DNA of 64,000 nt from Cylindrodendrum hubeiense (GCA_014621425.1 JAANBB010000013.1:248001-312000), one strand, 5' to 3'; shown: positions 43,956-56,280, counted from the stretch's first letter. The notes: generated by a model from the sequence alone, not told the origin. Made by a program: numbers and translations.

Positions 43956-45104
43956 TCATGCGTTCGCCTTCAAATACTCAGGGCTGAACGGGTAGTCGTT
44001 GTAGCCCACATTCGACATGGTGAGGTAGAAAGTAGCCCGGTTGTACTTGTTCAGCTCAATTCCATTCTTGACCCTGTAAACCAGATCAGGGTTGGCCAGG
44101 AAGTCACGGCCGAAGGCGATGAGCACATCCCACTTCTTGTAGTGCTCCTCCAACGCCCAGGCCGCAGTGTCTGGCTTGTAGCCTCCAGCGACGAGGACGG
44201 GTGACAGGTTATCCCAGGCCTCGAGAATGAAATCCAGTGTCTTGCCCTTGTTAATCTGCTCGGCGCCGAGAACAATCGCAGCGGGGTCACCCGTCGCCTC
44301 GACAAGAGAAAGGTAGGCGAATTTCACATTCAGCTTCTTGAGCTCGTCGACGAGGTACGTGTACAGCTCGTTGATATCAGACTTTTCGGCTCCTTGGAAG
44401 CCAGCGTAAGGGGAAAACCGGATCGCCACCTTCTCGGCGCCAATGGCGGCAACAACGGCCTTGACCACCTCAAGCGTCAGTCGCGATCGGTTCTCGATGG
44501 AACCACCCCACTTGTCGGTGCGAGTGTTGATGCTGTCCGAGAGGAATTGATCCAGGAGATAACCATGTGCTGAATGGATCTCAACACCGTCTCCTCCAGC
44601 TGCAACAACCCTCTTAGCGCTATCGACGAAGTTCTGGATAGTCTCGAGGATCTCCTCCTCCGTCATAGCTCGAGGTGCAACATCGGAGCCTGCCAGGGGT
44701 ACGTTGCTGCTGGACCTGTATGGGAAACCGCGCTCCGCGATATAGTCGGTTGTGGAAGCTCGGCCAAGAGCCCAAATCTGCTGGAAGAAGAACGAGCCCT
44801 TGGCGTGGACTGCATCGATAATCTTGCTCCAGGCCGCAACCTGGTTCTCGCTAACGAAACCGGGTACGTTGCGCTGGCCTTCCTCGGCATGCGAAACCGA
44901 AGTGGCCTCGGAAATGACCAATGTGCCGGGCGTAGAGGCACGGTCGGCGTAGTACTTCTCCATGATGGGGATAGGTGTGTGGTCGTTGTCATTGCGGTTG
45001 CGGGTCAGGGGAGGGAAGACGATGCGGTGCTGGAGGGTGAAGTTGCCGACTTTCAAGGGCTTGAAGAGCTTAGTCTCGGAGAGGGGGGTGATAGTTGAGC
45101 CCAT
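43956..45104 (-). CDS. NADH:flavin oxidoreductase, Old Yellow Enzyme family
   Basis: An intronless gene of 382 aa, normal for fungal OYEs. The FMN-binding TIM barrel starts LFKPLKVGNFTLQHRIVFPPLTR. The substrate-binding pair is in GVEIHSAHGYLLDQFLS, followed by INTRTDKWGGSIENRSR. Barrel strands at VAIRFSPYAGF and PVLVAGGY complete the fold, and FGRDFLANPDLVYRVKNG binds the FMN phosphate. OYEs reduce activated C=C bonds such as enones with NAD(P)H. The gene is divergent from the GFA-domain gene over 725 bp that carries seven CGGAG sites. A role in detoxifying electrophiles together with the GFA protein is inference. It is cytosolic. Confidence 0.9.
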   Translation of the reverse strand: MGSTITPLSETKLFKPLKVGNFTLQHRIVFPPLTRNRNDNDHTPIPIMEKYYADRASTPGTLVISEATSVSHAEEGQRNVPGFVSENQVAAWSKIIDAVHAKGSFFFQQIWALGRASTTDYIAERGFPYRSSSNVPLAGSDVAPRAMTEEEILETIQNFVDSAKRVVAAGGDGVEIHSAHGYLLDQFLSDSINTRTDKWGGSIENRSRLTLEVVKAVVAAIGAEKVAIRFSPYAGFQGAEKSDINELYTYLVDELKKLNVKFAYLSLVEATGDPAAIVLGAEQINKGKTLDFILEAWDNLSPVLVAGGYKPDTAAWALEEHYKKWDVLIAFGRDFLANPDLVYRVKNGIELNKYNRATFYLTMSNVGYNDYPFSPEYLKANA

Positions 45105-45829
45105 CTTGTCTGTGGGTGGTGTGTTGCGGGAAGTGATGAGAGATTATTGCTTGTTGAGCAAGGGTGCTATGAAACCTCAAGTATGCCAATTGGGTTGAGT
45201 GAAGAAGTCGCTTCAGGCTTGGTGACTGTGATGATGTTTGTTGTTCTGGATAGCCAATTTTTGAGATGAAGAAGAACCCAAGTCCTTTTATGTGTTGCGG
45301 TGTAGGTGTCTCGTAACGCGATCGGCGCTATGGGAATAGAGTGATGTGGATCCAATTGATGGCGTTGTGGAATACCATGGAATGCCTCATGCACCGTAGA
45401 CGCGGAGTCGCGGAGTCGGGCCGCCGCGGAATCACGGAGGGGTGAAACCTCCGGCCGTGTCTCTGTTTGTGTGTGAACACGAGGTGGCTGGCGGCACTAA
45501 CACGAACGCGAGTGCTGACGTCACTCCGAAACTCCGTCCCGCAGCTCCGTCTCCATCCCCGCGTTGTGATTATGCTTCACTTGCGCAAGCCCGAGACAAC
45601 ACCATCATCACCATGCCGGCAATTCAGAAAGTAAGCATAGTAAGAAGGCAATATCTACAAAAGAGAGCAAATGCGCACTCAAAATATAATATCCAACCCA
45701 TCATCACCGGTTCTTAGCTTCTTACCAGTCTAAGCATCGCACTTCATCATCACCAGTTCTTGGCTTCATTTACAACTCCAAGAATCCACTTTATCATCAC
45801 ACAGTAAAACAACCCAACCAACACACAAC
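45105..45829. promoter_or_regulatory. Divergent OYE/GFA promoter with CGGAG array
   Basis: CGGAG or its reverse CTCCG occurs at 45403, 45411, 45435, 45449, 45524, 45532 and 45545, seven copies in 147 bp. A palindromic CRE, TGACGTCA, is at 45516-45523. Close to the GFA start, a segment of about 23 bp (CATCATCACCxGTTCTTxGC..) is duplicated at about 45699-45721 and 45744-45766 with two transitions. Confidence 0.65.
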
Positions 45830-46471
45830 ATGGCCGCCTCCGCAGACAAATCCAAGCCTTACTTCCCCCTGGCTGGCTCCGCCAATAACGGCTGGTCCAC
45901 CGAGGATAAAGCAACAGCCACATGCTTCTGTGGCGCAGTCCAGCTGTCATTTGTAAGTCCAACACCACCTAAGCCTTGCCATTTGTCTCATGAGAGTCGA
46001 TTGTCTATTTCTATTTTCTCGAATTCGTCCATATCCTCTGTTCAGGCACTTACTCCAGATTTCTAGCCCACTCATGGCCCAGGCTTGGTTGATACCTTTC
46101 TCTGCCACTGCACCGACTGCCGCAAGCTCACCGCATCCATGTTCGCGTCCAACTTTACTATTGCCGACACGCACTTGGAGCATCTGCGCGGGCAGGAAAA
46201 CCTCAAGACCTTTGGACAGTCGCGCACGATCGCCTCGGGCAACAAGATGACCAACTACTTCTGTTCGACTTGTGGGACTCTCATGTATCGCGTCGGCGAA
46301 GCTTTCCCGGGCGTGAGTATCCTACGCATCGGCACTGTCGACGACTTTACTTTGCACGAGACAAAGTTGAAGGCCAGAGTCGAGCAGTTTACCAAGGACC
46401 GTGTCAGCTGGCTCTCTTGTGTGGAGGGGGTTGAGCAGGTTGAGGGGAGTGCGTATTCAGCAAAGTTATAA
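45830..46471 (+). CDS. GFA-domain (CENP-V/GFA) zinc protein
   Basis: Two exons, 45830-45952 and 46067-46471, with a 114-nt intron (GTAAGT..CTAG), give 175 aa. The GFA fold zinc ligands are complete: CFCGAVQLSF, then FLCHCTDCRKLTASMFASNF, then YFCSTCGTLMYR. The splice makes the FPTHGPGLVDTFLCHC run usual for the family. These proteins are named after glutathione-dependent formaldehyde-activating enzyme, but most fungal members have unproven activity; a carbon-sulfur or glutathione adduct role is often assumed. Shared upstream sequence with the OYE gene suggests co-expression under the neighbouring regulator (inference). Confidence 0.85.
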
Positions 46472-49200
46472 ATGTATCAGGAGATATGTAGGCTATGTTT
46501 TTGAATAGTGTAACATTAAGTTCAGTATCAAATCAGAGAGATCCAGAGAAATTTCCCAACTCATACTCTATATTATGCAATACGTTGGTTGCCATTTGTG
46601 AGGCATTCACAGCTCCAGTAAACCAAAAATGACCGTTTAAATTACCAGCATCTCCGAATGACCTATAAATTGCATTGGGGTATCTAATATGACGCATATT
46701 AAAAATCAGATGCTGCTAAATATAAAGAGAGATTTAAGGGAATATTAATTTGCATGAAAGGAGAGAAGCCGGGAAATGGGTTGTTGCTGTAGGGTAGCTC
46801 TGACAAACTGGGGGCATCTGAATGCCCAAACTAACTAGTGATGGTATTAAATTAAGAATACAATTTCTCGATACAATAACCCCGACAGGCAAGGCCGTCT
46901 TGGCGAACCGAATTACTTGCTCAATCGGGCGAGCGCGATAGAAAATTGGGGAATAGCGGCCCAGTAATCAATCAGTATGGGGCTTCTTTGACTCGCAGCT
47001 TGGCCGCGAGAACCCCTGCATGGAGATGGGAACCCCTGTATGAAGAGCCTTGGCGGGGTTATGACGGCAGTGGCGCTTGGCGTGGCATTAATTGCATTCG
47101 TAGTTCATTCGGCTCGTATCTAGTTGGTAAAATATAGGAAATGCAAGCTCAAAGTGGATTATGACAAGGCCGCAGCCTGTCATCAACCTCACCTTCTCTC
47201 TCGTTGCTATTGACTACTCTAGGTACTCACTCACTCGCCACCATCAAAGTTTCCAATAATCACGCTACGATGGTAAAAGTGGACATGGAGTGGATAGAAA
47301 ATCGGGACTGCCAAAAATCCCTTCGCGGTGCACGAGCAACGTCACATTCATCACAACGGCTGCCTCTTGGCGCGTCTGTGGCATGTCACTCGCACGGCGT
47401 CAGGTGAGCGTTAATGAGAGGATCATAGTTAGGTAATGTCGGCAACCGGCATCCGCAGCACCTGGTTCGTCAACGTCTTCCGCGCGTCTGCTATGTAATT
47501 AGTGGGGGTTCGCCGACGATTTGACCATCTGTGGCTCAATCGTGGGTATCCTCATGTGCGTTGTGGATATTTCAGCCCAGTCACCAGGCTGAGAACTGTT
47601 CTCTTGGCTTCATCCCTGGCTGTCATCGATTCCAACCGATGGGATGATGTGGGGGTCTTGGTGGACCAACGGTTCCTTGGGCTCTTTGGGCTCCTTGGGA
47701 TCCTTGGGTTCGGAGGAAAAAATGTGGATATTGCTTGGCTGCTGAGCTATTTGGACGGCATTCGTAATGTAAAATTTTGATGGTTTTCGTTGCTGGAATT
47801 GCGCCTCGGCGACTTGTTCTTGTCGAGCCAGTCATATACCTGCCCGACTCTCATGCCGGGAAGTGTACTATCACACCGCTACGCGAAGAAGACTGGAAAA
47901 ACAAAGGCATTCCCTGGTAAACCACCTGTACTGACATCCCTTTGGGCGATTTCGGACGTCTGCAAATAGCGGATGCGCTCCAGGAAGAACGATGCAGCCG
48001 AGCTATCACCCGACCGGCAGTCGGGCACGTGGCTGAATTTAGCTTAGCATCGGAATATATCGTACAGGAGCGAATTAAAGACGGGCAAGGACACACTGGA
48101 GTGTGAGATTTTGGGCCCTTGGGGGGCACGGGCTGCTCTGGTGTCCGGTCAAAACACCCCAGCTGGCCCGGTAATAACGGGTCAGGACAGGGGCCTTTTG
48201 ATGTATGGAGAACAATCTGACGAGGTTTTCAGGACTGGAGAGTGCGGCTTCAGAATGACTTCGGATTTCTCCGGACTCAACATTCCTTGTGATGCTCAAA
48301 GGCTCCCTAGTGGCATTTATATTGTATCCATAGTTTTCTTAGATTTTATATGGCTTTGTCATGGACAAGATCATCACCACAGGGTCACTGTCGCGAGAGT
48401 ACAGCACTGTAGATCAGGGAACGCCTCTTTCTTAAAGGCATTATTAAGCTCACCACGCCGTTGGTGCTCCATAGATTCATGGTGAATTGGGGACCCGATG
48501 CCGTGGTTCATGCGGCCTTGTCCCAGTTAGGGCTAAACACCCCCACGATTCGGTGGGTAGCTCTGTGGATATATGTCAAAGTACCGAATGTGCGAAGAGA
48601 GGGGACGCGTACACGTGTCCCTAGCTTGCAACTGGAAATTACGCCGAAACAGGCTTTCTCCAGGGTGGCATTGGTGTCTCTAGATGGATTAGACAACCAT
48701 ATCTTATGATCTGATAAGATAACAGCCCTAGTTGGCTCCAGTAAAGCACCCACCCCATCGCGGCCACCGTCGTACGTGCAGGTCCCACCGGCCGTAGGCC
48801 TACAAACAGCCGTTATAACCGTTTTGTGGGTGGTCTTGGCCGAGGAACACGACTGTTTCCATTCGTGCTGCGTAGGAGCAAGAGCCACTCGGTCATTCGT
48901 TGCCCCCGGCGTCTGCAGAGATTTCCCTCCACTGGGTGCAAGGGTTTAGCCTAGATTGTAAGACGTGGTGGGACCGGGGATGGTCTGTTTCTAGTTGGCC
49001 TCTCTGGTTGACAAGGTCTTTCCAGCCGGTAACGGCCGCGTACTACGTACTCATACCCGATCCGTCCATCCTTTCATGTATATATCACATCCCCTCTGTC
49101 GATCCTATCCAATTCCTCTCGTCCCTACCACCCATCAACCATTTGCGCCAGATTTGGTTGTGACAACTCTCGCCAGTTTACTTCACCTTCAGCCGCCGTC
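46472..49200. other. Gene-free stretch of 2.7 kb
   Basis: No convincing coding region on either strand. The left 500 bp are AT-rich. Near 46990-47045 the string GGGAACCCCTG or GAACCCCTG is repeated (AACCCCTGCATGGAG and AACCCCTGTATGAAG). Near 47668-47710 there is a degenerate repeat of CCTTGGG/CTTTGGG units. I found no transposon protein. The last part is the promoter of the MFS gene. Confidence 0.5.
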
Positions 49201-51044
49201 ATGAGATTCAGGCTTTCCGAAAAGGTGCCCAACCGGCCTGTCGTGGAGGACGACAAGACACCCCAGGATGTTGAAACCACCGTGGCCGACGACAAGGAGA
49301 CCAACCCGACGAAGGACAAGGACACCGACTCCAGCTCTGACCGCGATGACTCCAACGCCGACTTCCAGCGTGGTGACGAGGCCATCCGAGCCATGACCCA
49401 GATCTGGACCAAGCGAGACTTGGTCATCGCCTACATTCTGTATGTACCAGAATAACCCATCTGCTATCGGAACACGACTAACACGAGTGCGATAGTATCT
49501 GGCTCATTTCTTTCATCCAGGCTTTCTCGGCTGGTATCATTGGAACCATGACCCCCTACGTCACCAGCAGCTTCGGTGCCCATTCTCTGACCTCCACCAT
49601 GGGAATTGTCGCCAGTCTCGTCTCTGGTCTCATCAAGCTGCCCTATGCTAAGCTGCTGAACATCTGGGGTCGCCCCCAGTCTTTCGGCGTCGTCATCATC
49701 ATCATGACTCTCGGAATTGTCATGATGGCAGCTTGCAACAGCGTCTACGTCTACGCCGCCGCCCTGGTCTTCTACAACGTTGGCTACAGCACCATCAACT
49801 TCACCACCACCATCTTCATTGCCGATACCTCCTCGCTGAAGAGCCGAGCCTTCATGCTCGCCTTTGCTGGATCACCTTATTTGGCCACTGTCTGGGCCTA
49901 CGGTCCTGCTGCCGAGAGCGCCTTGGACGGAATCGGCTTCCGATGGGGACTGGGTGTCTGGGCCATCGTCTACCCCGTCGTCTGCACTCCTCTGTGGGCG
50001 CTGTTTTACTACTACCAGCGAAAGGCCGAGAAGGCTGGCTTGTACAAGAATGAGCCCAGCGGCCGCAACTTTACCGAGTCCCTCATGCACTGGGCAAAGG
50101 AGTTTGATGTCATTGGCCTCCTGCTCGTGGCCACCGGCCTCGCTCTGTTCCTGCTCTCCTTCTCCATTTACTCTTACCAGAAGGACGAGTGGAAGTCCCC
50201 GCTGATCATCTGCTTCTTCATCTTTGGTGGACTCCTCATCATTGCCTTTGCATTGTGGGAGAAGTATTGGGCGCCCGTCACCTTTATCCCTTGGCATTTG
50301 ATCAAGAACAGAACCGTCTTCTTCACCTACACCATGATGGCTAGCATCTACACTGCTTGGTACATCTGGGATAACTATTTCTACTCGTTCCTTATCGTTG
50401 TCTTCAACGAGAGCGTTACGAATGCCTCGTACATCAGCAACATCTACACCGTCGGCTCAACCTTCATTGCCCTCGTTATGGGAGTCGTTATCCGCATCAA
50501 CGGCCGTCTCAAGTGGCAGGCTCTCTACCTTGGCGTCCCTCTGACAATCCTTGGTGTGTCGCTGATGATCCATTTCCGTCAGCCTGACTCTCACATCGGA
50601 TACATTGTCATGTGCCAGATCTTCATCGCCTTTGGAGGTGGTATCCTCGTTATCTGCGAGCAAATGACCGTCATGGCCGTCTCTACCCAGCGAGATATCC
50701 CCGCTGTCCTCGCCATGGAGAGCATGATTGCCAACATGGGCGGCGCCATTGGTGGTGCTATCGCTGCGGCCATGTGGACAGGCATCTTCCCCAAGAAGCT
50801 CCTGGAGTACTTGCCTGCAAGCTCTCAGGCTGACTTTGCCACCATCTATGGCGACATTCTCGTCCAGTCCTCTTACGCGATTGGGTCGCCCACTCGAGAC
50901 GCCATCAACAAGGCTTACGGCGATACTCAGCGTCTGATGCTGATCGCCGCTACCTGCCTGTACTCCATTACGCTTGTGTCGGTTATTATGTGGAAGGACA
51001 TTAATGTCAAGAAGATTCACCAGGTGAAGGGTATGGTTTGGTGA
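49201..51044 (+). CDS. MFS transporter, siderophore-iron (SIT/MirB-like) type
   Basis: Exons 49201-49439 and 49496-51044 (56-nt intron, GTATGT..ATAG) give 595 aa, the normal size of 14-helix SIT carriers. An acidic cytosolic N-tail is followed by IWTKRDLVIAYILIWLISFIQ. The SIT hallmarks are GTMTPYVTSSFGAHSLTSTM and KLPYAKLLNIWGRPQSF, and the ADTSSLKSRAFMLAFAGSPY loop and IPWHLIKNRTVFF follow. The tail WKDINVKKIHQVKGMVW is typical. These plasma-membrane or vesicular proteins import ferric siderophores by proton symport (family knowledge). The substrate could differ here. The flavin monooxygenase follows on the same strand 800 bp away. Confidence 0.85.
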
Positions 51045-51846
51045 TGGAGGAATGGCGAACTAGAACAAACCAGTATAGCAGTGCGTTGGGTAGTCGACCT
51101 GACAAGGCGGTGTACCGGTTCTCTGATCTAGCTATTCTACCTCTTTATTTAACTCTATAATATTCTCTACCTCTTACTATTACCCCTCATTTCCACCCAC
51201 CTCGGCCATCCGTGCATCAGATATACGAATGGATGGCTGCCGTATTAGAGCTACTCCAGGAACAGTGGGGACATGAAACTGCTAGTTTGCCGAGACACGC
51301 ACCAAGATCGTCGCCCACGGCTGCGCGGGGTAGGAGAACAATGGTCCTGAGTGGTTTTCCCCGGCTTTAGATAAGTGACTGGCCACGAGACTACGGCCAT
51401 ATCGTCGGGCTAGCGACTTTCGTCGTAGAGTCGCATTGTAGACGCGACTGCGGGGCCTCGATTCCTGAAGATGGTGGAGGCGGCGGAGGTGGAGGAGGTG
51501 GAGGTGGCGGTGGAGGCGGCGCACATATCTCTTGGAGGTGTGGAGGAAATGTCCCGAGGTGTGGAGGAGCCCACGAGGACGAATCATGAAGCGACGGGGC
51601 CGGCATTGGCACAATCGCCTTTATCTTAGACAAGCCCGCTTTCAGGCTTGGAGCTCCACCAGCCGCCGGCTTCCAACTCATGCCCTCAAATACCATGTCC
51701 AAGACTGAACAAGCCAGTGCAATTCCAACTTCTCTCGTGTGCCTTATCTCTTCCAGTTCATCCCAATCAATTCCCGGTGATCGACCAAGAGCCACGCGCC
51801 CACGAACTGCAACAGAAGCTCATTCTTTCGCGCAATCACAGAAGCC
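51045..51846. other. Intergenic with GGN trinucleotide tract
   Basis: A purine-rich GGN repeat (GGTGGAGGCGGCGGAGG..) lies at about 51471-51523. A minus-strand frame across it would encode polyproline, but it has no other support. The right part is the promoter of the monooxygenase. Confidence 0.5.
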
Positions 51847-53991
51847 ATGGGTTCTCTTTCTTCCTGGCTAACGGGCCCCCCGGCCAAGCCTGCTTACGAA
51901 ATCATGGAGAAGCCCAGCCGAATCGGCCGAAAACTGCGCGTTATCTGCCTCGGAGCCGGCGCCAGCGCGCTCAACTTGGCCCACGAGATTGATGTCAGCA
52001 CACTGGATCTCGAACTAGTTTGCTACGAGAAGAACCCGTCGATTGGTGGCACGTGAGTTACGACTCCAAAGCATTTTTAAAGCAGTAAAAAAAGGCGGTG
52101 TCTGATTGAATTTAGCTGGTATGAAAACCGTTATCCTGGCTGTGGCTGTGACATTCCCTCGGTCAACTACCAATTCTCATGGGCGCCGTCCTCTGAGTGG
52201 TCATCTTTGTGAGTGCCTAACTTTATCTATGCAACCCAGCCTGAGAGAAATTGGACTAATTTGACTCGCAAAGTTATTCGGGAGCTCCCGAGATTCTGCA
52301 GTACTTTAAGGATGTTGCGGAAAAGTATGACCTGAACAAGTACATCCGACTTAGCCACACCGTGGTGGCTGCCACGTGGAATGAGGAGGAGAATATGTGG
52401 TACATCAAGATCCAAAGAGGCGATGACCCGAACGACGTCTTTGAGGACAAGGCCAACGTCTTTGTCAATGCCAGTGGTGTTCTGAAGTAGGTTGCCCCGC
52501 GTCCTATCGGGATTTGTATCATCGGAGCTGACTTTGTCTCTAGCAAGTGGAAGTGGCCCGCAATCAAGGGCAGAGAGTCCTTCCAGGGTAAAATGCTCCA
52601 CAGCGCAAACTGGGATGACAGCGTCGATCTCAAGGGAAAGCGCATCGGTGTCATTGGCGGCGGATCATCAGCCGTTCAGATCGTGCCCAACATTCAGCCC
52701 AGTGAGTTCACCTTCGTCATGATGCCGATTTGGAAAAGTCATGATGAATACTAACAACTTGAAAAGTTGTTGGCAACATGAAGTGTTTCATCCGCAGCGC
52801 GTCCTGGGTGACGGGCGGCTTTGGACAGCGGTTCGCCGGAAAGGCGGGCACCAACTTTGAGTGTGAGCATTTCAAGCACCTGGCGTTACCCGTGAATCTA
52901 ACACCTGGGTTCTAGATAATGCGAAGCAGCGAGAGATCTTCCGAAACGATCCTAATAAGTACTTGGCCTACCGCAAGAAGATTGAGTCTGAGCTCAACTC
53001 TCGCTTCCGCTTCATCCTCAACGGATCCAAGGAGCAGCAAGAAGCCCGAGATGTCAGTGACCAATACTGGGATCCCCTTGACTTAAATTAGCTAACGAAG
53101 GCTTCAGTATGCGGAAAACGATATGCGCACTAAGCTGGCAAACAAGCCCGAAGTTGCCGACATCATCGTCCCCAAAGACTTTGCCGTTGGCTGCAGGAGA
53201 CCTACACCGGGCAACGGATACCTTGAGGCGCTGTGCAAGGACAACGTCTCGGTGGTGTCGTCTGACATTCAGAACTTTACCTCTAAGGGAATCAAGACTG
53301 CAGACGGCGTTGAGCACGAGTTTGATGTCATCGTCTGTGCTACCGGTTTCGACGTTAGCTGGCGACCCGCATACCCCACGATTGGCCGTGGCGGCGTCGA
53401 CCTCGGCGAGTACTGGAAGGATGTTCCCAACACGTATCTCTCTATGACTATCGCCAACTTCCCTAACTACCTCAGTAAGTACATGTCCTGTAATTCCATC
53501 ATTCCCGTCTAACCTCGGTAGTCTTTAACGGACCCTATGGCCCGTACGGCCACGGAAGCTTCCTGCCCATCACCGAAACAGTCTCTCGATACTTGATGCA
53601 GATGCTCAAGAAGATGTCCGAGGAGGAGGTTGCCTCGTTCGCACCTAAGGAGGCCGCTGTCGCCGACTTCGCCGAGCACAGAGGCAAGTTCCTCCCTCGC
53701 ACCGCATGGACCTCGCCTTGCCGCTCGTGGTTTAAGCAGGGTACCGTCGATCGCGAGCCCATGATGTGGCCCGGATCGCGTATCCAGTTCTTTGAGACGA
53801 TTGCGACCCCTCGCTGGGAGGATTATGACTGGAAGTACACTACATCCAACCGGTTTGGCTACTTTGGTAACGGCTTTGCTGCCCGTGAGAACGACGGAAG
53901 TGATCTTACCTGGTACCTCGGCCTGTTGAATGGTAACGAAAAGCAACCCGAGCTTCTTGATGAAGAATTTGCGGACTTCTTTATGAACTGA
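51847..53991 (+). CDS. Baeyer-Villiger-type flavin monooxygenase
   Basis: Eight exons (51847-52052, 52116-52208, 52274-52486, 52544-52701, 52767-52862, 52916-53052, 53108-53474, 53522-53991) give 579 aa in one frame; introns are 47-65 nt. The FAD dinucleotide motif is VICLGAGASALNLA and the NADPH motif is GVIGGGSSAVQ. The BVMO fingerprint FxGxxxHxxxW(D/P) is FQGKMLHSANWD, and the second conserved ATG motif is VCATGFDVSW. Such enzymes insert oxygen next to ketones or oxidise heteroatoms using NADPH and O2. StcW-like fungal relatives act in secondary metabolism (family knowledge). Flanking transporters suggest uptake or export of substrate or product, which is inference. Confidence 0.9.
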
Positions 53992-54682
53992 TGGAAGACG
54001 CATGGGGATGTGTGTTTCTACACCATCCTATCAATGAATCGACTTATTTTGTCTCTACCCTGTTATTTGAGGGCCTAGGTCGATAAGAAGTTTATAAACA
54101 CACTATATGTAAATACAATGAATAAATGTCATGTTGGAATGTCTAGCTTGAATGATCGATCTTGCATTTGGCTTGGTAGCCTCACGGTTGATCTTGGTGC
54201 AGAGCATGATGTGGCCAATTTGACACCGTTAGAGGTGTATTTTTGGAACACTTTACGCATCATGATACTTGACTTATTCAATTTCCACAGAATTTTAATC
54301 TTTAAAGTGTAACAGACGGCATTTTATACGATACCAAAGATCAAAGTTCTTGAGTGACTGTGCTCATATTCTCGTATGGGCTTATTGAACCACAACTTTT
54401 TGTTCAACAAGAGCAAACGGACAAGGAGTCATTTAATCTATCTGTTTTCAGTTTTCCAGTACCACTTCACTCTGGGGCATGACACGCAGTTTAACAAAAT
54501 TATCCGTTGCATTGTTTGCAGAGTAGTTGGAAAATGAAGTACAAGAAAGATAATAATTGGTTCGAGTCTGAGGATACTGAGCTATCTAGATTCCCTAAAC
54601 AACCAGCCATGATTCACTGAGCCGAACCCAGGCCAAACCCACAACCAACCCGGTGTCCAGTCTGGACCCTAGATTTCTTCAA
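53992..54682. other. AT-rich convergent spacer
   Basis: About 690 bp between the stops of the monooxygenase and the Dal5-type transporter. No gene is seen. Confidence 0.5.
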
Positions 54683-56280
54683 TTAAAGGATATATCGGAA
54701 AGTCGGCTGTTGGAAATCGGTCAAATCCAAGAACTCGGTGCCTGTAACAACCTCCTCCGGATGCTCAGCTGCCTTCTTGTCGCGGCGCCTGTTCTCCAAG
54801 ATGTTGACGACGCGAAGGGCGATGAGGACAATAGCGGCAAGGCCGTACATGATAGCCACCATCATCTTTCCATGATAGTACTCGGGGGCTTCGTCTGCCC
54901 GGAAGGTTTGCGGGCCGATCCAGTTACCAGCGGCATAGGCGAGAATCTGAACGCCGTTGACGGTGGCCTTCTTGGTGTAACCCAGGGTGTTGTTCGAGAT
55001 CATGACCATGACCAAGCACCAGGCAGAACCAGCGGCTCCAATGAAGTAGTAGCCGATGAGCAGGCCAGCCTTGGCGGTAAGGGGGATGAAGATCATCATG
55101 ATGCCGCCAATCATGGGGATAAGGATGGCGATGAAGGCAAAGAGAGAGCGGTCCAGATACTTGTCAGAGAGATAAGTAAATGTCAGCTTGCAGGTGATGT
55201 CGACGATACCGGTAGGCATGTTGAGGAGGAGTGACAGTCGCTTGCTGAAGCCGAAAGAGTTGATGACGAGGGAGCCGAAGGAGGTGATGCCACCATTGGG
55301 AATGTTCATGAGCAGGGAGAAGAGGATGTAGAGATATGTGCGAGGATCGCGGAAAGCCTCGAAGAACTGATCCCACTTCCACTTGCGGCTGCCGATTCCC
55401 TGGAAGTTGCCTCGGATTCGCTCAATGGCAATGACCTTTTCGCGGTGGGTAAGGAACTTGGCGTTGGTCTGGTTGTCGGGCATGTAGAACCAGCAGTAGG
55501 CACCGGTGATGATGGTGGGCAATCCGAGGACGAGGTAGAGAATCTTCCAGGTCTCCAGGGCGCTGTTGCTGACGCCGGAGAGTCCGTATGCGATGGGGCC
55601 AAGAGTAAGCAGGGCGAGGCCGTTGCAGCTGAGCCAGTAGCCCATTCGCTTGGCCTGCTCATTCTGCTTGTACCAGGCGGAGACGAGGATGACGAAGGCG
55701 GGCGTGACGGTAGCCTCGAGGGCTCCGAGGAAGAAACGGACGCTCAGGAGACCGGCATAGTTGAAGACGAAGACGTGGCAGGTAAGGACACCGCCCCAGA
55801 GGATGATGTTGGCGGATGTGTACTTGCCAAGGGGAAGGGCTCGGAGCAGGTAGGTGGTAGGAAATCTGCGCTCAATCGTTAGTTTTCAATTGCTGATAGC
55901 GGCATATAGATCGTGACTTACTCCCACAAGATGTAACCTGCGTAGAAGATACTCGAGGCCCAACTGTACTGCTGGCTATCAGGGTCCAGCTTGGTATCCT
56001 CGCGGATGCCCATCAGTGACGCATAGTTGAGCGACGTCTTGTCGGCAAACTGCAGCGCGTAGATCCAGCACAGCAGCGGCATGAGAGCCCAGTCGATCTT
56101 GCTCAGGACGCTCTTCTCTTCCTCGGGAGTGAATTCGATGTCTTCGCCGCCGGTGAAGGCGAACGCAGGGTCGACATCTTTGGCGAGAGGCTTCTCGACG
56201 ATGCCCTCGGCGACGTCGGTCGGAGTCCGGATGACATCGCCGCCATCCTGTGGGACCATCTTGTCTTTGGCGGGCGACAT
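54683..56280 (-). CDS. MFS transporter, Dal5/anion:cation symporter type
   Basis: Two exons, 55922-56280 and 54683-55865 (56-nt intron), give 513 aa with 12 predicted membrane segments. The start of the fold reads VLSKIDWALMPLLCWIYALQFADKTSLNYA, a Dal5-family sequence, and GALEATVTPAFVILVSAWYKQNEQAKRMG is its conserved loop after helix 4. NNTLGYTKKATVNGVQILAYAAGNWIGPQTF is the family's helix-10 region. Members import allantoate, ureidosuccinate, nicotinate, biotin or related acids by proton symport (family knowledge). It faces the monooxygenase tail to tail. The substrate is unknown. Confidence 0.88.

Noticed and set aside
51391..51795. Minus-strand frame encoding a polyproline run
   Set aside because: The run comes from a GGN trinucleotide tract. 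There is no domain, the frame overlaps the presumed promoter of the monooxygenase, and flanking residues have no coding character.
54550..54640. Possible tRNA B-box like GGTTCGAGTCT
   Set aside because: No matching A-box or acceptor stem could be folded around it.
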